Virus record (IMG/VR): IMGVR_UViG_3300036780_000400
Location: 1 to 48,577 of that record
Strand: one strand, 5' to 3'
From: a virus
DNA length: 48,577 nucleotides
The notes beneath the pieces are model-generated. The model was not told the DNA's origin. It searched no databases and worked only from the letters and a program-made list of their open reading frames with translations. A program made the translations under genes and the position numbers. This document shows positions 30,311 through 39,516 of this stretch, one piece after another (position 1 is the first letter of the stretch; each line of letters begins with the position of its first letter).

Positions 30311-32521
30311 ATCTCCGCCACTCTCGGTCTCGATATCTCGCCTTTCCTCGAGCGCCTCAACCAGGTGCGCGAGAAGATCGAAGGCCTGTCCCGGATGGCC
30401 ACGATCTTCACCGCCGGCAATTTGATCGGCAAGGAAGCCTTCGAAGGCCTCAGCGAGGGCATCGAGAAAATCCGCGGCATCGTGGAAATGGGCGGCCAGC
30501 TCCAGGACCTCTCGCTCAACACCGGCCAGAGCGTACACGACCTGGTCATCCTCCGCCAGGCGTTCCAGAACGCCGGCCTCGGCGCCGACGCCGTGGGTCC
30601 GATGCTCGCCAAATTCCAAAAGGCCTTGAGCGGCGTCAACGAAGAAGGCCAGCCCACCAATCACGCCCTGGAGCGCCTCAAGCTCAACGTCGACGGCTTC
30701 CGCGAGATGCCGGCGATCGAGCAATTCCGTACTTTGCAGCGTTCGCTCGAAGGTATCCACGATCCCGTGGAGCGCACCCAAATCGCCATGGAGCTTTTCG
30801 GCAAAACCGGCGCCAAGATGCTCGCTTTCCTGGCGGAGGGCGAAGGCCTCGACCAGGCCGAAGACCAGGTCGGAGGCCTGGCCAACACCATGGAGCGCAG
30901 TGCCGAAGTCTTTCACCAGGTCGGCAATGCCATCACCACGCTGGGGCAGAAAGCCCGCGAGGTCTTCGCCGGCATCTTTGCCGAGATCCTCCCCGGGATC
31001 AACGGAGGCCTCCAGTCGCTCACCAGGATCGATCTCACCGGCATCGGCGAACAGATCGGCCAAATGCTCAACAAGATCGGCGCCCTGGTCGCCGAGTTGT
31101 GGAAACTGAAGCCGGTCCTCGAAGCCATCGCCATCCAGTTCGCTTTCGGTCTTACCGGTGAAAAGGTCTTCGCCAGCATAGAGGGCATGATCCAGAGCTT
31201 GCGCGGTCTACAGGTGACGATTGGTGCCCAAGGAGGCGCGATCGCGGCGTTTCGGACGATGTTATCCACGCCTTTGGCCAGCGGCGGCCTGATCGCAGGA
31301 TTGCGCACTCTGCTCGCTACGGCCGGAAAGCTTGTGCCAATTCTCGGTGCGATCACTTCGATCATGTGGGCGTTCGGCGAGTGGCGAAAGTCTCAGGAGG
31401 CAGGCAATTTCACTGGGTTAGGTACTCTCGACAACGATCTCCACCGAGGACGAAACGAGAACGTCGCGGAATATGCGCACGTTACTGATGATGAAGGAAA
31501 AGAGGAACTCGCGAAAAAACTGCGCGAACAACTTGACCAGCTGCACGAGAAGATCGTGTCCGTCGAGAAGGACTACGCCTACCTCGGAGGCCACAATTCG
31601 CACGCTGCGAACATCCAGCGCGCGGAGATCACGAAACGACTGGAACAGGAGGCGGCCTTCACGGAGAGGCTAATCCAGAAAACGGACGGCCTCACCGACG
31701 CACAAATGAAGGCCCACGATGCCATGCGCATCGCCGCCGACGCCGCGAAGGAATACAAGAAAGCCCTCGATGACCTCTACGCCGCGCAGGCCAAGTTAAA
31801 GGGCGACCTGGAGAAAGAGGACTTCGACAAGCTCAATCCGGAACAACAGGAAAAGACGCTGCTGCGGCAGGCCTACGTCGGCGCACCTTTCCAGGTCGAC
31901 GAAAAGATCGAGGATTACGATCGCAAAACCAAATCCGGGAACATCACGCCGGCGGAGATTCAGGAAGCGCAGCGCCTCATCGGCATCCGCGAACAATTGA
32001 TCCAGGTCGAAAAGCGCATCGCCGAGGAAAAAGACAAACAGGCCAAAAAGGACCAGGAGACCGCCAAAAAAGCCGAAGAGGAGCTGGGCAAGCGCAATGA
32101 TTTCGTCCGCAAAGAAACGCTGGAAATCGCCAAGCTGCGCGCCGAGGCCAAGGGCGATCACCTGGAGGAGGACCGCATCGATCGTCAGCAACGTTACGAT
32201 CGTTATTTTACCGAGGGGAAAGACAATCATCTCCTGGACGGCGATGCCGCCCGGTTCGCCGCGAACAAGGTCGACCTCGAAGACCAAGCCAAGGCCGAGA
32301 AGGAAAAGGAAAAACAAAAGGTAACCGTGTCCTCGGATGCCGATCGGCGCGTCGGCCTCGGCGGCCGCGCCTATGCCGATCACTCCAACCCGCTACTTGA
32401 AGCACACCGGCAGAGCACCAAGGCGACCACCGCGCTGAAAGGGTCGATCGACAAACTGACCAAGCAGCTCGAGTCCAAGCCGGAGCGCGTTGTCATGCCT
32501 TCCAAGGCTGTCTTCGGATAA
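30308..32521 (+). CDS. Tail tape measure protein
   Basis: This 737-residue protein has the usual tape-measure make-up: a helical N-terminal part, hydrophobic segments near 270-370 (AIAIQFAFGLTGEKVFASIE and GKLVPILGAITSIMWAFGEW), and a long charged coiled coil (about 380-680) rich in Lys, Glu, Gln and Ala. The gene at 29227 separates it from the frameshifted chaperone gene. Its length predicts a tail of about 100-115 nm if the usual scaling of about 0.15 nm per residue holds; no sheath gene is seen, so a siphovirus is likely. Confidence 0.8.
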   Translation: MISATLGLDISPFLERLNQVREKIEGLSRMATIFTAGNLIGKEAFEGLSEGIEKIRGIVEMGGQLQDLSLNTGQSVHDLVILRQAFQNAGLGADAVGPMLAKFQKALSGVNEEGQPTNHALERLKLNVDGFREMPAIEQFRTLQRSLEGIHDPVERTQIAMELFGKTGAKMLAFLAEGEGLDQAEDQVGGLANTMERSAEVFHQVGNAITTLGQKAREVFAGIFAEILPGINGGLQSLTRIDLTGIGEQIGQMLNKIGALVAELWKLKPVLEAIAIQFAFGLTGEKVFASIEGMIQSLRGLQVTIGAQGGAIAAFRTMLSTPLASGGLIAGLRTLLATAGKLVPILGAITSIMWAFGEWRKSQEAGNFTGLGTLDNDLHRGRNENVAEYAHVTDDEGKEELAKKLREQLDQLHEKIVSVEKDYAYLGGHNSHAANIQRAEITKRLEQEAAFTERLIQKTDGLTDAQMKAHDAMRIAADAAKEYKKALDDLYAAQAKLKGDLEKEDFDKLNPEQQEKTLLRQAYVGAPFQVDEKIEDYDRKTKSGNITPAEIQEAQRLIGIREQLIQVEKRIAEEKDKQAKKDQETAKKAEEELGKRNDFVRKETLEIAKLRAEAKGDHLEEDRIDRQQRYDRYFTEGKDNHLLDGDAARFAANKVDLEDQAKAEKEKEKQKVTVSSDADRRVGLGGRAYADHSNPLLEAHRQSTKATTALKGSIDKLTKQLESKPERVVMPSKAVFG

Positions 32522-32533
32522 CTCGAAAATCAC

Positions 32534-33319
32534 ATGGCAACAGACGCGCTTGTTAATGGAACTTATCTGGTCTTAGGAGAAGTCAGCGGTGATGTCGCCG
32601 ACAAACAAGGCGTTGCCTCGGTGACTGTCCCGGTCATCGTCCCAGACCTGCCTACCGCCTTTTCTGTCAATCCGGATGATGTCCAGGCGGCCGTCGGTAT
32701 CTTCGGCTTCGCCTGCCTGGGGCGTCCGTTCCACCAAATCGAAGGCGCCCTTTACCAGGTCAACTTCAAGTTCGAAGGCGTTGCCGGAAACGCTTCGCTC
32801 TCGCAATCCGAGACCAACACGCAATGGGACTTCGACCTGGAAATGGAAAACGCGCCGATCCAGACGCATCCATCATTTCAATCGCTCAAGGATACCTACA
32901 ATTGGTCGACGACCGGCGCCGATGGCAGCCCAGGCTTTGCCGAGACCTGGAGCGGTGCAAAAGGCGCCAATGGCGGCCTGCCCGGCGGCCAAAACAATAC
33001 CCAGCCGAATCCGCTTTTCGGGACGACCGACTGGCTGAAGATCGGCGGTATCTACAGTCGATCCTACGGTGTCACCTCCGTCCCTAGCTCGATCTATCAG
33101 GCCCTCGGCACCTTGATCCCGGTGCCGCCAGATGCGCAGGTCCTCGGCATCACCAGCTTCCCCGGGCGCGCCTGGTTTGTCATGGCACCCAAAGTGACCC
33201 GGCGCAACAAATCCACCGGACCGGCGCGCATCACCGAGCGCTATCGTCTCACCGGCCAGGACCTGGGCGCAGCGAAGATCATTTACGCTCAAGGGCAGCT
33301 CGACCAAGCGGGATCGTAG
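32534..33319 (+). CDS. Tail-tip protein, 261 residues
   Basis: The ATG directly follows AAAATCAC. The protein is beta-rich with Gly/Asn/Pro turns (GVASVTVPVIVPDLPTAFSV; PGFAETWSGAKGANGGLPGG) and resembles distal-tail or tip components. It follows the tape measure, the standard place for distal tail proteins. Family not recognised. Confidence 0.5.
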   Translation: MATDALVNGTYLVLGEVSGDVADKQGVASVTVPVIVPDLPTAFSVNPDDVQAAVGIFGFACLGRPFHQIEGALYQVNFKFEGVAGNASLSQSETNTQWDFDLEMENAPIQTHPSFQSLKDTYNWSTTGADGSPGFAETWSGAKGANGGLPGGQNNTQPNPLFGTTDWLKIGGIYSRSYGVTSVPSSIYQALGTLIPVPPDAQVLGITSFPGRAWFVMAPKVTRRNKSTGPARITERYRLTGQDLGAAKIIYAQGQLDQAGS

Positions 33320-33321
33320 TT

Positions 33322-33972
33322 ATGTGGAATTTCCCCGAGGCACATCCCGGCGATGATATCACCGCCGAGATTTGGGATACTGCCCGAGCGGCCGTGATGG
33401 CGATGCGGCTTCTCCAAGGGGAGGGCATCCGGCTCAAGTGGAGCGCGAACGGTGTCACGATCTCGGCGTCGCCGGACCTGGTGACTTTCCAGAACCCTTT
33501 CAAGTGCTCGCTCAAGTCGCAAGGCAAGGCTGCGATCCTCACCGGCCTCATCAACGGCCAGGAGCCGCTCATCAACGGCGTCTATCTCTCCGGCCCGAAT
33601 CGCGATGGCAACCAGATGCCGGTTCTCGACTTCGGCGATCCGTTGCTTGGCAACAACGGCGCCGGCTATATCGCCACGCAGTTCCAGTGCGACAATAATT
33701 GGGTGCTCATTCCCAAAAGTCTCACCATCGTGCAGGTGCCGTATTACGATTCCCTAAACGGCACACCGCCGCCCAACGAAGGAGGAGCGGCGACGAGCGG
33801 CGGTATTCCCGGCCTGCCCGGGCGCATGGTCCGCTGTCCGCTGGCGATGTTACGCAAACTGAGCAGCGGCCAAGTTATCCTTTTTCAAATCCCCTATTTC
33901 AACCTGGCGCACAAAGCTGATCCGCGCGGCAACGACCAGGCGCGTCATTTCTTTTGGCCGGCGCCCGGGTAG
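33322..33972 (+). CDS. Tail-tip protein A, 216 residues
   Basis: Its opening (ITAEIWDTARAAVMAMRLLQ then GEGIRLKWSANGVTISA) is related to that of the next gene (IPADEWNALRAQHNRNIPRR then GTGVTLRWTADGVLVS), so the two genes seem to be paralogues. The rest is beta-rich with NG turns. A tail-tip or host-recognition structural role is inferred from position. Confidence 0.55.
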   Translation: MWNFPEAHPGDDITAEIWDTARAAVMAMRLLQGEGIRLKWSANGVTISASPDLVTFQNPFKCSLKSQGKAAILTGLINGQEPLINGVYLSGPNRDGNQMPVLDFGDPLLGNNGAGYIATQFQCDNNWVLIPKSLTIVQVPYYDSLNGTPPPNEGGAATSGGIPGLPGRMVRCPLAMLRKLSSGQVILFQIPYFNLAHKADPRGNDQARHFFWPAPG

Positions 33973-34016
33973 GGTGGGCGTCCCGCCTGCCGATGCGGGC
34001 GTCCCGCCTGGATCAT
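33965..34016. repeat. Dispersed intergenic repeat (GGGTGGGCGTCCCGCC type), copy 2
   Basis: It is identical to 28456-28491 over 36 bases (33965-34000) and then similar through GGATCATC. It holds the preceding stop codon and ends 13 bases before the next ATG. Confidence 0.65.
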
Positions 34017-34029
34017 CGAACGAACAACA

Positions 34030-35112
34030 ATGGCCTATTCCTCGCTCATCTCACGCACGCTGCGGATCCCGGCGATTCCCGCCGACGAGTGGAACGCACT
34101 GCGCGCTCAGCACAATCGCAACATTCCGCGACGCGGTACCGGCGTCACCTTGCGCTGGACGGCCGACGGCGTCCTGGTCTCGCTCGAAGTCGGGCAGACC
34201 TTTATCCATCCCTGGTCCATCAATGCGACTTGGGTGTGGGATAACACCATCAAGCCTCTGGGGGGGCAATGGGTGGCTAGCGTCACGCCGGGCTTCGTCG
34301 ACGGGAAGGATGTCACCATTAACGTCACGACCAAGGGCGTCACCACGGCCGTTCCGCTGACGGAGGATCCAAATGGTGCCAACGGCACCCCGCAAGCAAT
34401 CTTGTCCTGGCGCGATCCCGCGGCCTCCGCCGGCGACTCGACGGACAGCGATGGCAATCTCATCACCTTGCCTGGTGAAGGTTACCCGGCTTTCTTTTCC
34501 ACTGTCGGCGTCGAACCGGCCGACCCGGGCAGCCAGTCGGCCATGAACCCGGTCAACGATCCCGGCCGGAATCGGCTCATTCGCGCTTGCGATATCGTCC
34601 TCCTTATGGCGCGGCCGGCCACCGCCCAGCAGACGACCACCATCCTCGACGCCCAGACTCAGTCGCAATCGATCCAGATCTCGTCCCTAATCCAGGGCCC
34701 ATTCATCGGACCTTCGCGGGCCTGGTTGGAAGCCGAGGCCAAATGGACGCCGCCAGTCGATCCGAGCAATGCCGACGCGCTCCTGGGGACCGCGGTTCAA
34801 CCGCAGACCGACGAGATCCTCATCGCCACGCTTTACCTGGTCTCGCCGGCGCACTTCCAGGGCGATGCCCCCGACGCCTCCTGGACGCCCTATCCGCAAA
34901 ACTTCGTCTTTTGGAATCTGAACCACGCGAGCGCCGTGGTCCCGCCCAGCGCACAACCGGATCCGATCACCTTCCCTCTCGGCGGTGTCCTGGCCGACGG
35001 CGTCACGGCCGGACTCATCAACTCGCTGCTTTCCACCGATAACGACGAATCGAGTCAGATCGCCGCCTATCTCGCCGCGGGAAACTTCTCCGGCCAATAC
35101 TGGAGCACGTGA
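34030..35112 (+). CDS. Tail-tip protein B, 360 residues
   Basis: The N-terminal domain is related to the protein at 33322 (EWNALRxxHN and GxxLRWxADGV pattern). The remaining part is a long beta-rich region with frequent Pro and Asp (TTTILDAQTQSQSIQISSLI; GVLADGVTAGLINSLLSTDN). It is likely a tip or baseplate-like structural protein. After its stop, 102 bases carry a GATCAGTAATCAGTTGCCAG-like repeat and no gene. Confidence 0.55.
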   Translation: MAYSSLISRTLRIPAIPADEWNALRAQHNRNIPRRGTGVTLRWTADGVLVSLEVGQTFIHPWSINATWVWDNTIKPLGGQWVASVTPGFVDGKDVTINVTTKGVTTAVPLTEDPNGANGTPQAILSWRDPAASAGDSTDSDGNLITLPGEGYPAFFSTVGVEPADPGSQSAMNPVNDPGRNRLIRACDIVLLMARPATAQQTTTILDAQTQSQSIQISSLIQGPFIGPSRAWLEAEAKWTPPVDPSNADALLGTAVQPQTDEILIATLYLVSPAHFQGDAPDASWTPYPQNFVFWNLNHASAVVPPSAQPDPITFPLGGVLADGVTAGLINSLLSTDNDESSQIAAYLAAGNFSGQYWST

Positions 35113-35214
35113 TCAGTAATCAGTTGCCAGTGATCAGAACCCACCAAACCGAATTCGATCTGCATCTCCCGGTGCCGCGGTGGAGACAGACGGAATTTCC
35201 CTGGAGAATTCTCA

Positions 35215-35394
35215 ATGTCACTCGATGCCGAAGCCAACGCCCAAGCCGAAGCCTCAGCGGCCGCCAAAAAGCAGGACGCGGCCACGCCGCCACTCAACCC
35301 ACCTTTCCCTTTCCAGCCGACGCCCATCGATCTTTGGTTCTTCGGGCTGAATAAGGACATCGACCCGCAATTCACCGGCTCCCTGCAGGATTGA
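35215..35394 (+). CDS. Small Ala/Pro-rich protein, 59 residues
   Basis: The sequence begins MSLDAEANAQAEASAAAKKQ, followed by PPLNPPFPFQPTPIDLWFFG and a short end. An Ala-rich helix is joined to a Pro/aromatic segment. GGAG lies close upstream of the ATG. It lies among tail genes and has no recognised family. Confidence 0.5.
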   Translation: MSLDAEANAQAEASAAAKKQDAATPPLNPPFPFQPTPIDLWFFGLNKDIDPQFTGSLQD

Positions 35395-35511
35395 ATATCT
35401 TGCATCCACGGCTTCTTTGAAGCACGATCCCGAGGCTGCGCGGCTCCGTTGAAGCCCTCTCTCGCTCTAGAGAAACGAAAAGCGAGGTATCCTCCGCGCG
35501 GCCCCCTTTCT

Positions 35512-36132
35512 ATGCCATCCAAACGTTCACCGAAATCCGCGTCTCCATTGAAGCCTGGAGACCCCAAGGAAGCTTCCAGCCGAGGGGGGAAAGCGAAAAC
35601 GGCCGCAAAGCTGGACGCCCTGGCGAGATTGCACTCCCTCAAACGCGAGCTCGGGAAACAACGAATCGCGGCGCTTAAAGTCCCGGCACCCTTCGATGAT
35701 GTCCACGATTTCCTAGGTACGTTGCGTGAATTCGTTGGCCGATTCCCGATCGTGCCGGGCGTAGAGATGGCTCAATTCGTGGGCGTGGCCTCGTCGACGA
35801 TCAGTAAATATATCCGCTGCAAGGTAATTCCCACCCAGGAAAAACTCGACCTGCTCATCGCCTGGTGGAAATCGAAGCGTGCCTCACACCCCGACATCCC
35901 TTTGAGCCGCCCAAAACGTATCATCGTGCCTGTACGGACACCGGCCAAACCGACCTCGCGCGCTCCAGTTCCCCGAATGCAACGCATCGGACGTTATCTG
36001 GATCCAGTGGTCGCCGACCGCCTTACTCGATCGGCGCGGATCAAAAACCTCTCTCCTGAAAAGCTGGCCGATCAGATCCTCGGCCGACATCTCCCGTCAG
36101 TCGACGAGCTCATCAAGGCGGAATCGCGATAA
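35512..36132 (+). CDS. XRE-like regulator inserted among tail genes (cargo), 206 residues
   Basis: From the ATG at 35512 a basic N-terminus (MPSKRSPKSASPLKPGDPKE) is followed by a helix-turn-helix near residues 80-115 (VEMAQFVGVASSTISKYIRC then KVIPTQEKLDLLIAW). A basic linker and a C-terminal helix (LSPEKLADQILGRHLPSVDE) follow. Codons are less C-biased than the neighbours. Upstream are 117 bases with a CTCGCT/AGCGAG hairpin. It is probably a late-acquired regulator expressed from its own leader; the target is unknown. Confidence 0.65.
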   Translation: MPSKRSPKSASPLKPGDPKEASSRGGKAKTAAKLDALARLHSLKRELGKQRIAALKVPAPFDDVHDFLGTLREFVGRFPIVPGVEMAQFVGVASSTISKYIRCKVIPTQEKLDLLIAWWKSKRASHPDIPLSRPKRIIVPVRTPAKPTSRAPVPRMQRIGRYLDPVVADRLTRSARIKNLSPEKLADQILGRHLPSVDELIKAESR

Positions 36133-36149
36133 AGCTCTAGCCCAAGTGG

Positions 36150-36172
36150 TTTGACACTCCCGCGAAGGCGTG
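36150..36172 (+). promoter_or_regulatory. TGACA-box leader before 36170
   Basis: TTTGACAC begins 20 nt before GTG. GACAC and GTGTC pair around the intervening bases, so the start codon is inside the hairpin. Confidence 0.55.
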
Positions 36173-38620
36173 TCCGAAATCACGCTCAATCTCTTTGCCG
36201 ACCTGACGCAAAAGAAGCTCGTCGGCAGCGATGGGAGCGCGGTCACACTACCGCCTCTTTTCCAGGGCGACACGATCAATTGCACGCTCACCGTGCTCGA
36301 TCGCGCCACGGCGAGCAGCACGCCGGCGCCGCGCACCGATCTCAATATCCGGTCGCTCAAGGCCGCGATCGGGCCGGTCAATACACCTCCAGTAGCCGGG
36401 CAATGGTCCGTCCACGCGCCCGATCCGAACAACGAAGGCGAGTTCCTCACCACGGGCAACCTGGCCTATAACGCTGCCGCGGCCGACGTCGTCACTGCGT
36501 TCAACGCGGCCTTCGCTTCCGCGGGCTGGTCCGCGGCCTGCATTCTTTCCAGCCCGAGTTGCTGGCTGGTCAACCTCGATGGAGTGACGAGCTCGCCGGT
36601 CACGTTCACGGCCGTCACCAATACTCTCTCCCCGACGACCTTCGTCCGGATTCGCAGTTACCAGGATGGCGGGTCCTGGTGGTACGAGTTCCGGCTGCTG
36701 CAGGCGCCGGCCGCGTTTAACGAAGACGGCTTTTCGCAAGGGATCTCCGATACGCCCACGGTGCGCGAGGTCCTCGCCGGGAGCACCGGCAGCGCAGGTG
36801 TCCCGCCGGTCAACGAGATCCAATCGCTCATTGTTCCGACCAATTTCTCCGGGACGTTTTTCCTGACTTGGAACAACTATGTTTCCGGAGTCGTCTCCAA
36901 TCTCAGCGGGCCGTCGGACATCGAGAATGCGTTGAACGAAATGTTCACCGACGGGAGCACGCCTTTCAGCGTGACCAATCCTGTCACGGGGCAGGCCTAT
37001 ATCGAGTTCACCGGTGCCCTCGGTGGCGCGCCCCAGGCGGAGATCACCGTGACCGTCGACCAGGCGCTCCTGGGACCGCCCGAATTCGATTTGCCTCTCG
37101 ATCGTGAAGAGCTCGCCGGGCAACTGCGCGCGGCGAACACCTACACCGCGCCGCTGGAGATCCAGCTCGAGCTCGTCCCGACCAGCGCCGATATCGATGA
37201 CCCGGATGTTACCGGCGATATCGTCACGCTCTGCCAGCAGCCGGTCACCATCCAAGCCGTCGAGAATTACAACGAGCTGCAGGCGGTCCAGACGATCAAC
37301 TGGCTCAATCCGCCGGCGCCGCGGACTTACGTTCCCTTCTCTCCCAGCCAGGTCATCACCGGTCAGCAGAATTACACGACCACGATCGGCGACGGCGAAA
37401 GCACGTCCATCGCGGTTGTGCATAACTTGGGAACAGATAACATCGCCTCTGTCCTGGTAGCATCGAATACGCGCCCGGGCGGGAAGATCCTCGGGCTGGG
37501 AACCGAGTACACAGCGGCGATCGATAGCGACAACCAGGTCACGCTGAGTTTCGCCGTGGCGCCGGCGTCCAATAGCTTGAGCGTGGGGATAACTACGTGC
37601 GGACCGAAGAGCGCCTTCATGGCCGGACTTACCGTGACGATCGCGCAAGTCAGCGGATTGGCGGCCGCGCTCGCCACCCTCACCGGATCTGTCGATCTGC
37701 TCGAAACGCTGGTGCCCACCGGGACGCTCGTCGCGCAGGCCTCGCCCACCGCCACTGCGCAAACGATCGCCATTCCCAACGCCTATTACCTCTTCCCAAA
37801 TCTGCGGCTGCCCTCGACCTTCGATCCCTCCACGCTCCTGGCCGCGGGATCCAACACCAGCGCGCCGAACACCTCGAGTCTGCCGCGGCCGCCGGCGCTT
37901 TTACCCGGATTCGAAACGAGTAGTGTTACCACGGGAAGCTCTCTGCCTGGTTCGCCGTCCGCCGGCGAAGTCTTTCAGAATACCGGCGGCTCCGCGATCT
38001 CCATCCCCGGCGCCGGCGGCCATCGCGGCGCCCAGCTGCAGCCCACCGAGTATGCCGGATACAACGGCAGTTGCTGGTACGTCCTCGATCGCGCCGGGCA
38101 AACCAATTCCTTTTTCGCTCGGGATTACAACCTCCAGCTCTTCCCCACGCTGGAGTTCGACCGCGGCTTGTGGCAGGCCGGGCAAAACTTCTCGCTCAGC
38201 TTCACGCTGCTCCATCAGCTGATCAATGCGCGATCGGATAACCCGGGTAACGCCTGCGCCGCGCAATACATGTTCGTCCTGGAGTGGGGCAAAGCGCGTT
38301 CCCAGACCAGTCCGGCCAACACCGCGCCGAACCTGGCGCGCGTCGACTGGTTTGACGTCCCGCTGCTCAGTCAGCGCCTCACCCTCACCGGCCTGCAGCA
38401 GTCGCGCACCTTCGGCTGTGTGATCTCGCGGTCGACCACGAACAAGATGACCGCGACCAAGCAGCTCGTGAACGCGGTCAGTGTCGCCGATTCCTGTCCC
38501 GACACGCCCAGTTTCCTCCTGCGCCCCAGGCTCATCTATTTCGATGTGCCCAAGGATGCCATCAAACCCGCCGGCTATGTGTGGGCCGGCATTAACGCGG
38601 TGACCGCCTCGATAGCATGA
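36170..38620 (+). CDS. Large tail-tip/fibre-like structural protein, 816 residues
   Basis: The GTG start matches the box-leader spacing. The protein is beta-rich and Thr/Ser/Asn/Gly-rich (DSDNQVTLSFAVAPASNSLS), with repeated fibronectin-like and jelly-roll-like stretches, and ends with a domain carrying NSFFARDYNLQLFPTLEFDR. It follows the tip proteins, so it is likely a baseplate hub, tail spike or fibre shaft. No enzymatic motif was recognised. Confidence 0.6.
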   Translation: MSEITLNLFADLTQKKLVGSDGSAVTLPPLFQGDTINCTLTVLDRATASSTPAPRTDLNIRSLKAAIGPVNTPPVAGQWSVHAPDPNNEGEFLTTGNLAYNAAAADVVTAFNAAFASAGWSAACILSSPSCWLVNLDGVTSSPVTFTAVTNTLSPTTFVRIRSYQDGGSWWYEFRLLQAPAAFNEDGFSQGISDTPTVREVLAGSTGSAGVPPVNEIQSLIVPTNFSGTFFLTWNNYVSGVVSNLSGPSDIENALNEMFTDGSTPFSVTNPVTGQAYIEFTGALGGAPQAEITVTVDQALLGPPEFDLPLDREELAGQLRAANTYTAPLEIQLELVPTSADIDDPDVTGDIVTLCQQPVTIQAVENYNELQAVQTINWLNPPAPRTYVPFSPSQVITGQQNYTTTIGDGESTSIAVVHNLGTDNIASVLVASNTRPGGKILGLGTEYTAAIDSDNQVTLSFAVAPASNSLSVGITTCGPKSAFMAGLTVTIAQVSGLAAALATLTGSVDLLETLVPTGTLVAQASPTATAQTIAIPNAYYLFPNLRLPSTFDPSTLLAAGSNTSAPNTSSLPRPPALLPGFETSSVTTGSSLPGSPSAGEVFQNTGGSAISIPGAGGHRGAQLQPTEYAGYNGSCWYVLDRAGQTNSFFARDYNLQLFPTLEFDRGLWQAGQNFSLSFTLLHQLINARSDNPGNACAAQYMFVLEWGKARSQTSPANTAPNLARVDWFDVPLLSQRLTLTGLQQSRTFGCVISRSTTNKMTATKQLVNAVSVADSCPDTPSFLLRPRLIYFDVPKDAIKPAGYVWAGINAVTASIA

Positions 38621-39501
38621 GCGATTTCACGATTTTTAATTCTTACGACGGCAGCACGGTAGACGTCAGCGCCGGCGCCGTCGTCAACCTGAACGTCGGG
38701 CCGGGCACGCTGCTCGTCGTCACCCAGCTCCAGGCCTACGCGGTCTCTCTCGGAAATACTGCGGTCATCGTCAGCAATAGCCCGGCGCTGCAGGTCACCG
38801 GCGCGGTGGGTTATTTGCCATCGACATTCGGGAGCGATCCGCCGGTGCCCTACCAGCAGGCCGTGCAATGTCTCATGGTGCCGGTCGGGGAGGGCGTGGC
38901 GCCTGGCGTTTACCATCTGGGTGTCGAATTCCTCAACACGGTCTCGCAAGCGTTGGGATTCATCCTCACTCTCGGCACGGCCGCCGGCGGATCTGCGCCG
39001 CTCGCCGGCACGTTGCCCGCCGGCGTCATCGACATCCCCGTCGATCTCCTCTTGCGCAAGGTTGCGAGCACGCTGCTGCCGCAGATCGACGGCTTCAAGG
39101 CCACCGATAATCTGACCTTTGCTGTCATTCCCTCGCGTGGCGGGACGTTCGTCGGCAGCGGGATCACCGAAATCCAACTCACACTCCGGCCGGTCGGCAT
39201 CTATTGGTGTGAGCCGCTGGTCACCGCTTCCCTCGATTCGCCGTCCGTCACCGGCGATAGCCCCAACCAGTATTACGAGCTCACCTTCACTCTCGCTCAG
39301 ACTGAGCTCCAGTGCTGGTTCGAAGCCGCGAATATCGCGACTGCGGCCAAGGAAGCGAACCCGCCCAGCGTCACTTCGCTCGTCGTCTCCGCGGAGCTGC
39401 AGTTCACCGAGGTCAATGACGATGTCACCACCGTGACGAGCAGTGACACGTTCACCTTCACGATCTTCCAGTCGGTCGTTTCTCCAAGCTCCTCCGACTG
39501 A
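38617..39501 (+). CDS. Tail-tip/fibre protein, 294 residues
   Basis: It overlaps the preceding stop by ATGA. It is beta-rich with alternating hydrophobic and Thr/Ser residues (FTIFNSYDGSTVDVSAGAVV) and acidic C-terminal strands (VNDDVTTVTSSDTFTFTIFQ). It is probably a structural partner of the large protein upstream and of the fibre that follows. Confidence 0.55.
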   Translation: MSDFTIFNSYDGSTVDVSAGAVVNLNVGPGTLLVVTQLQAYAVSLGNTAVIVSNSPALQVTGAVGYLPSTFGSDPPVPYQQAVQCLMVPVGEGVAPGVYHLGVEFLNTVSQALGFILTLGTAAGGSAPLAGTLPAGVIDIPVDLLLRKVASTLLPQIDGFKATDNLTFAVIPSRGGTFVGSGITEIQLTLRPVGIYWCEPLVTASLDSPSVTGDSPNQYYELTFTLAQTELQCWFEAANIATAAKEANPPSVTSLVVSAELQFTEVNDDVTTVTSSDTFTFTIFQSVVSPSSSD

Positions 39502-39516
39502 GCACTGATAACTATA

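Noticed and set aside
36248-37762. Minus-strand frame of 504 residues opposite the large tip protein
   Set aside because: Arg/Asp/Gly-rich shadow of the plus-strand gene, without motifs.
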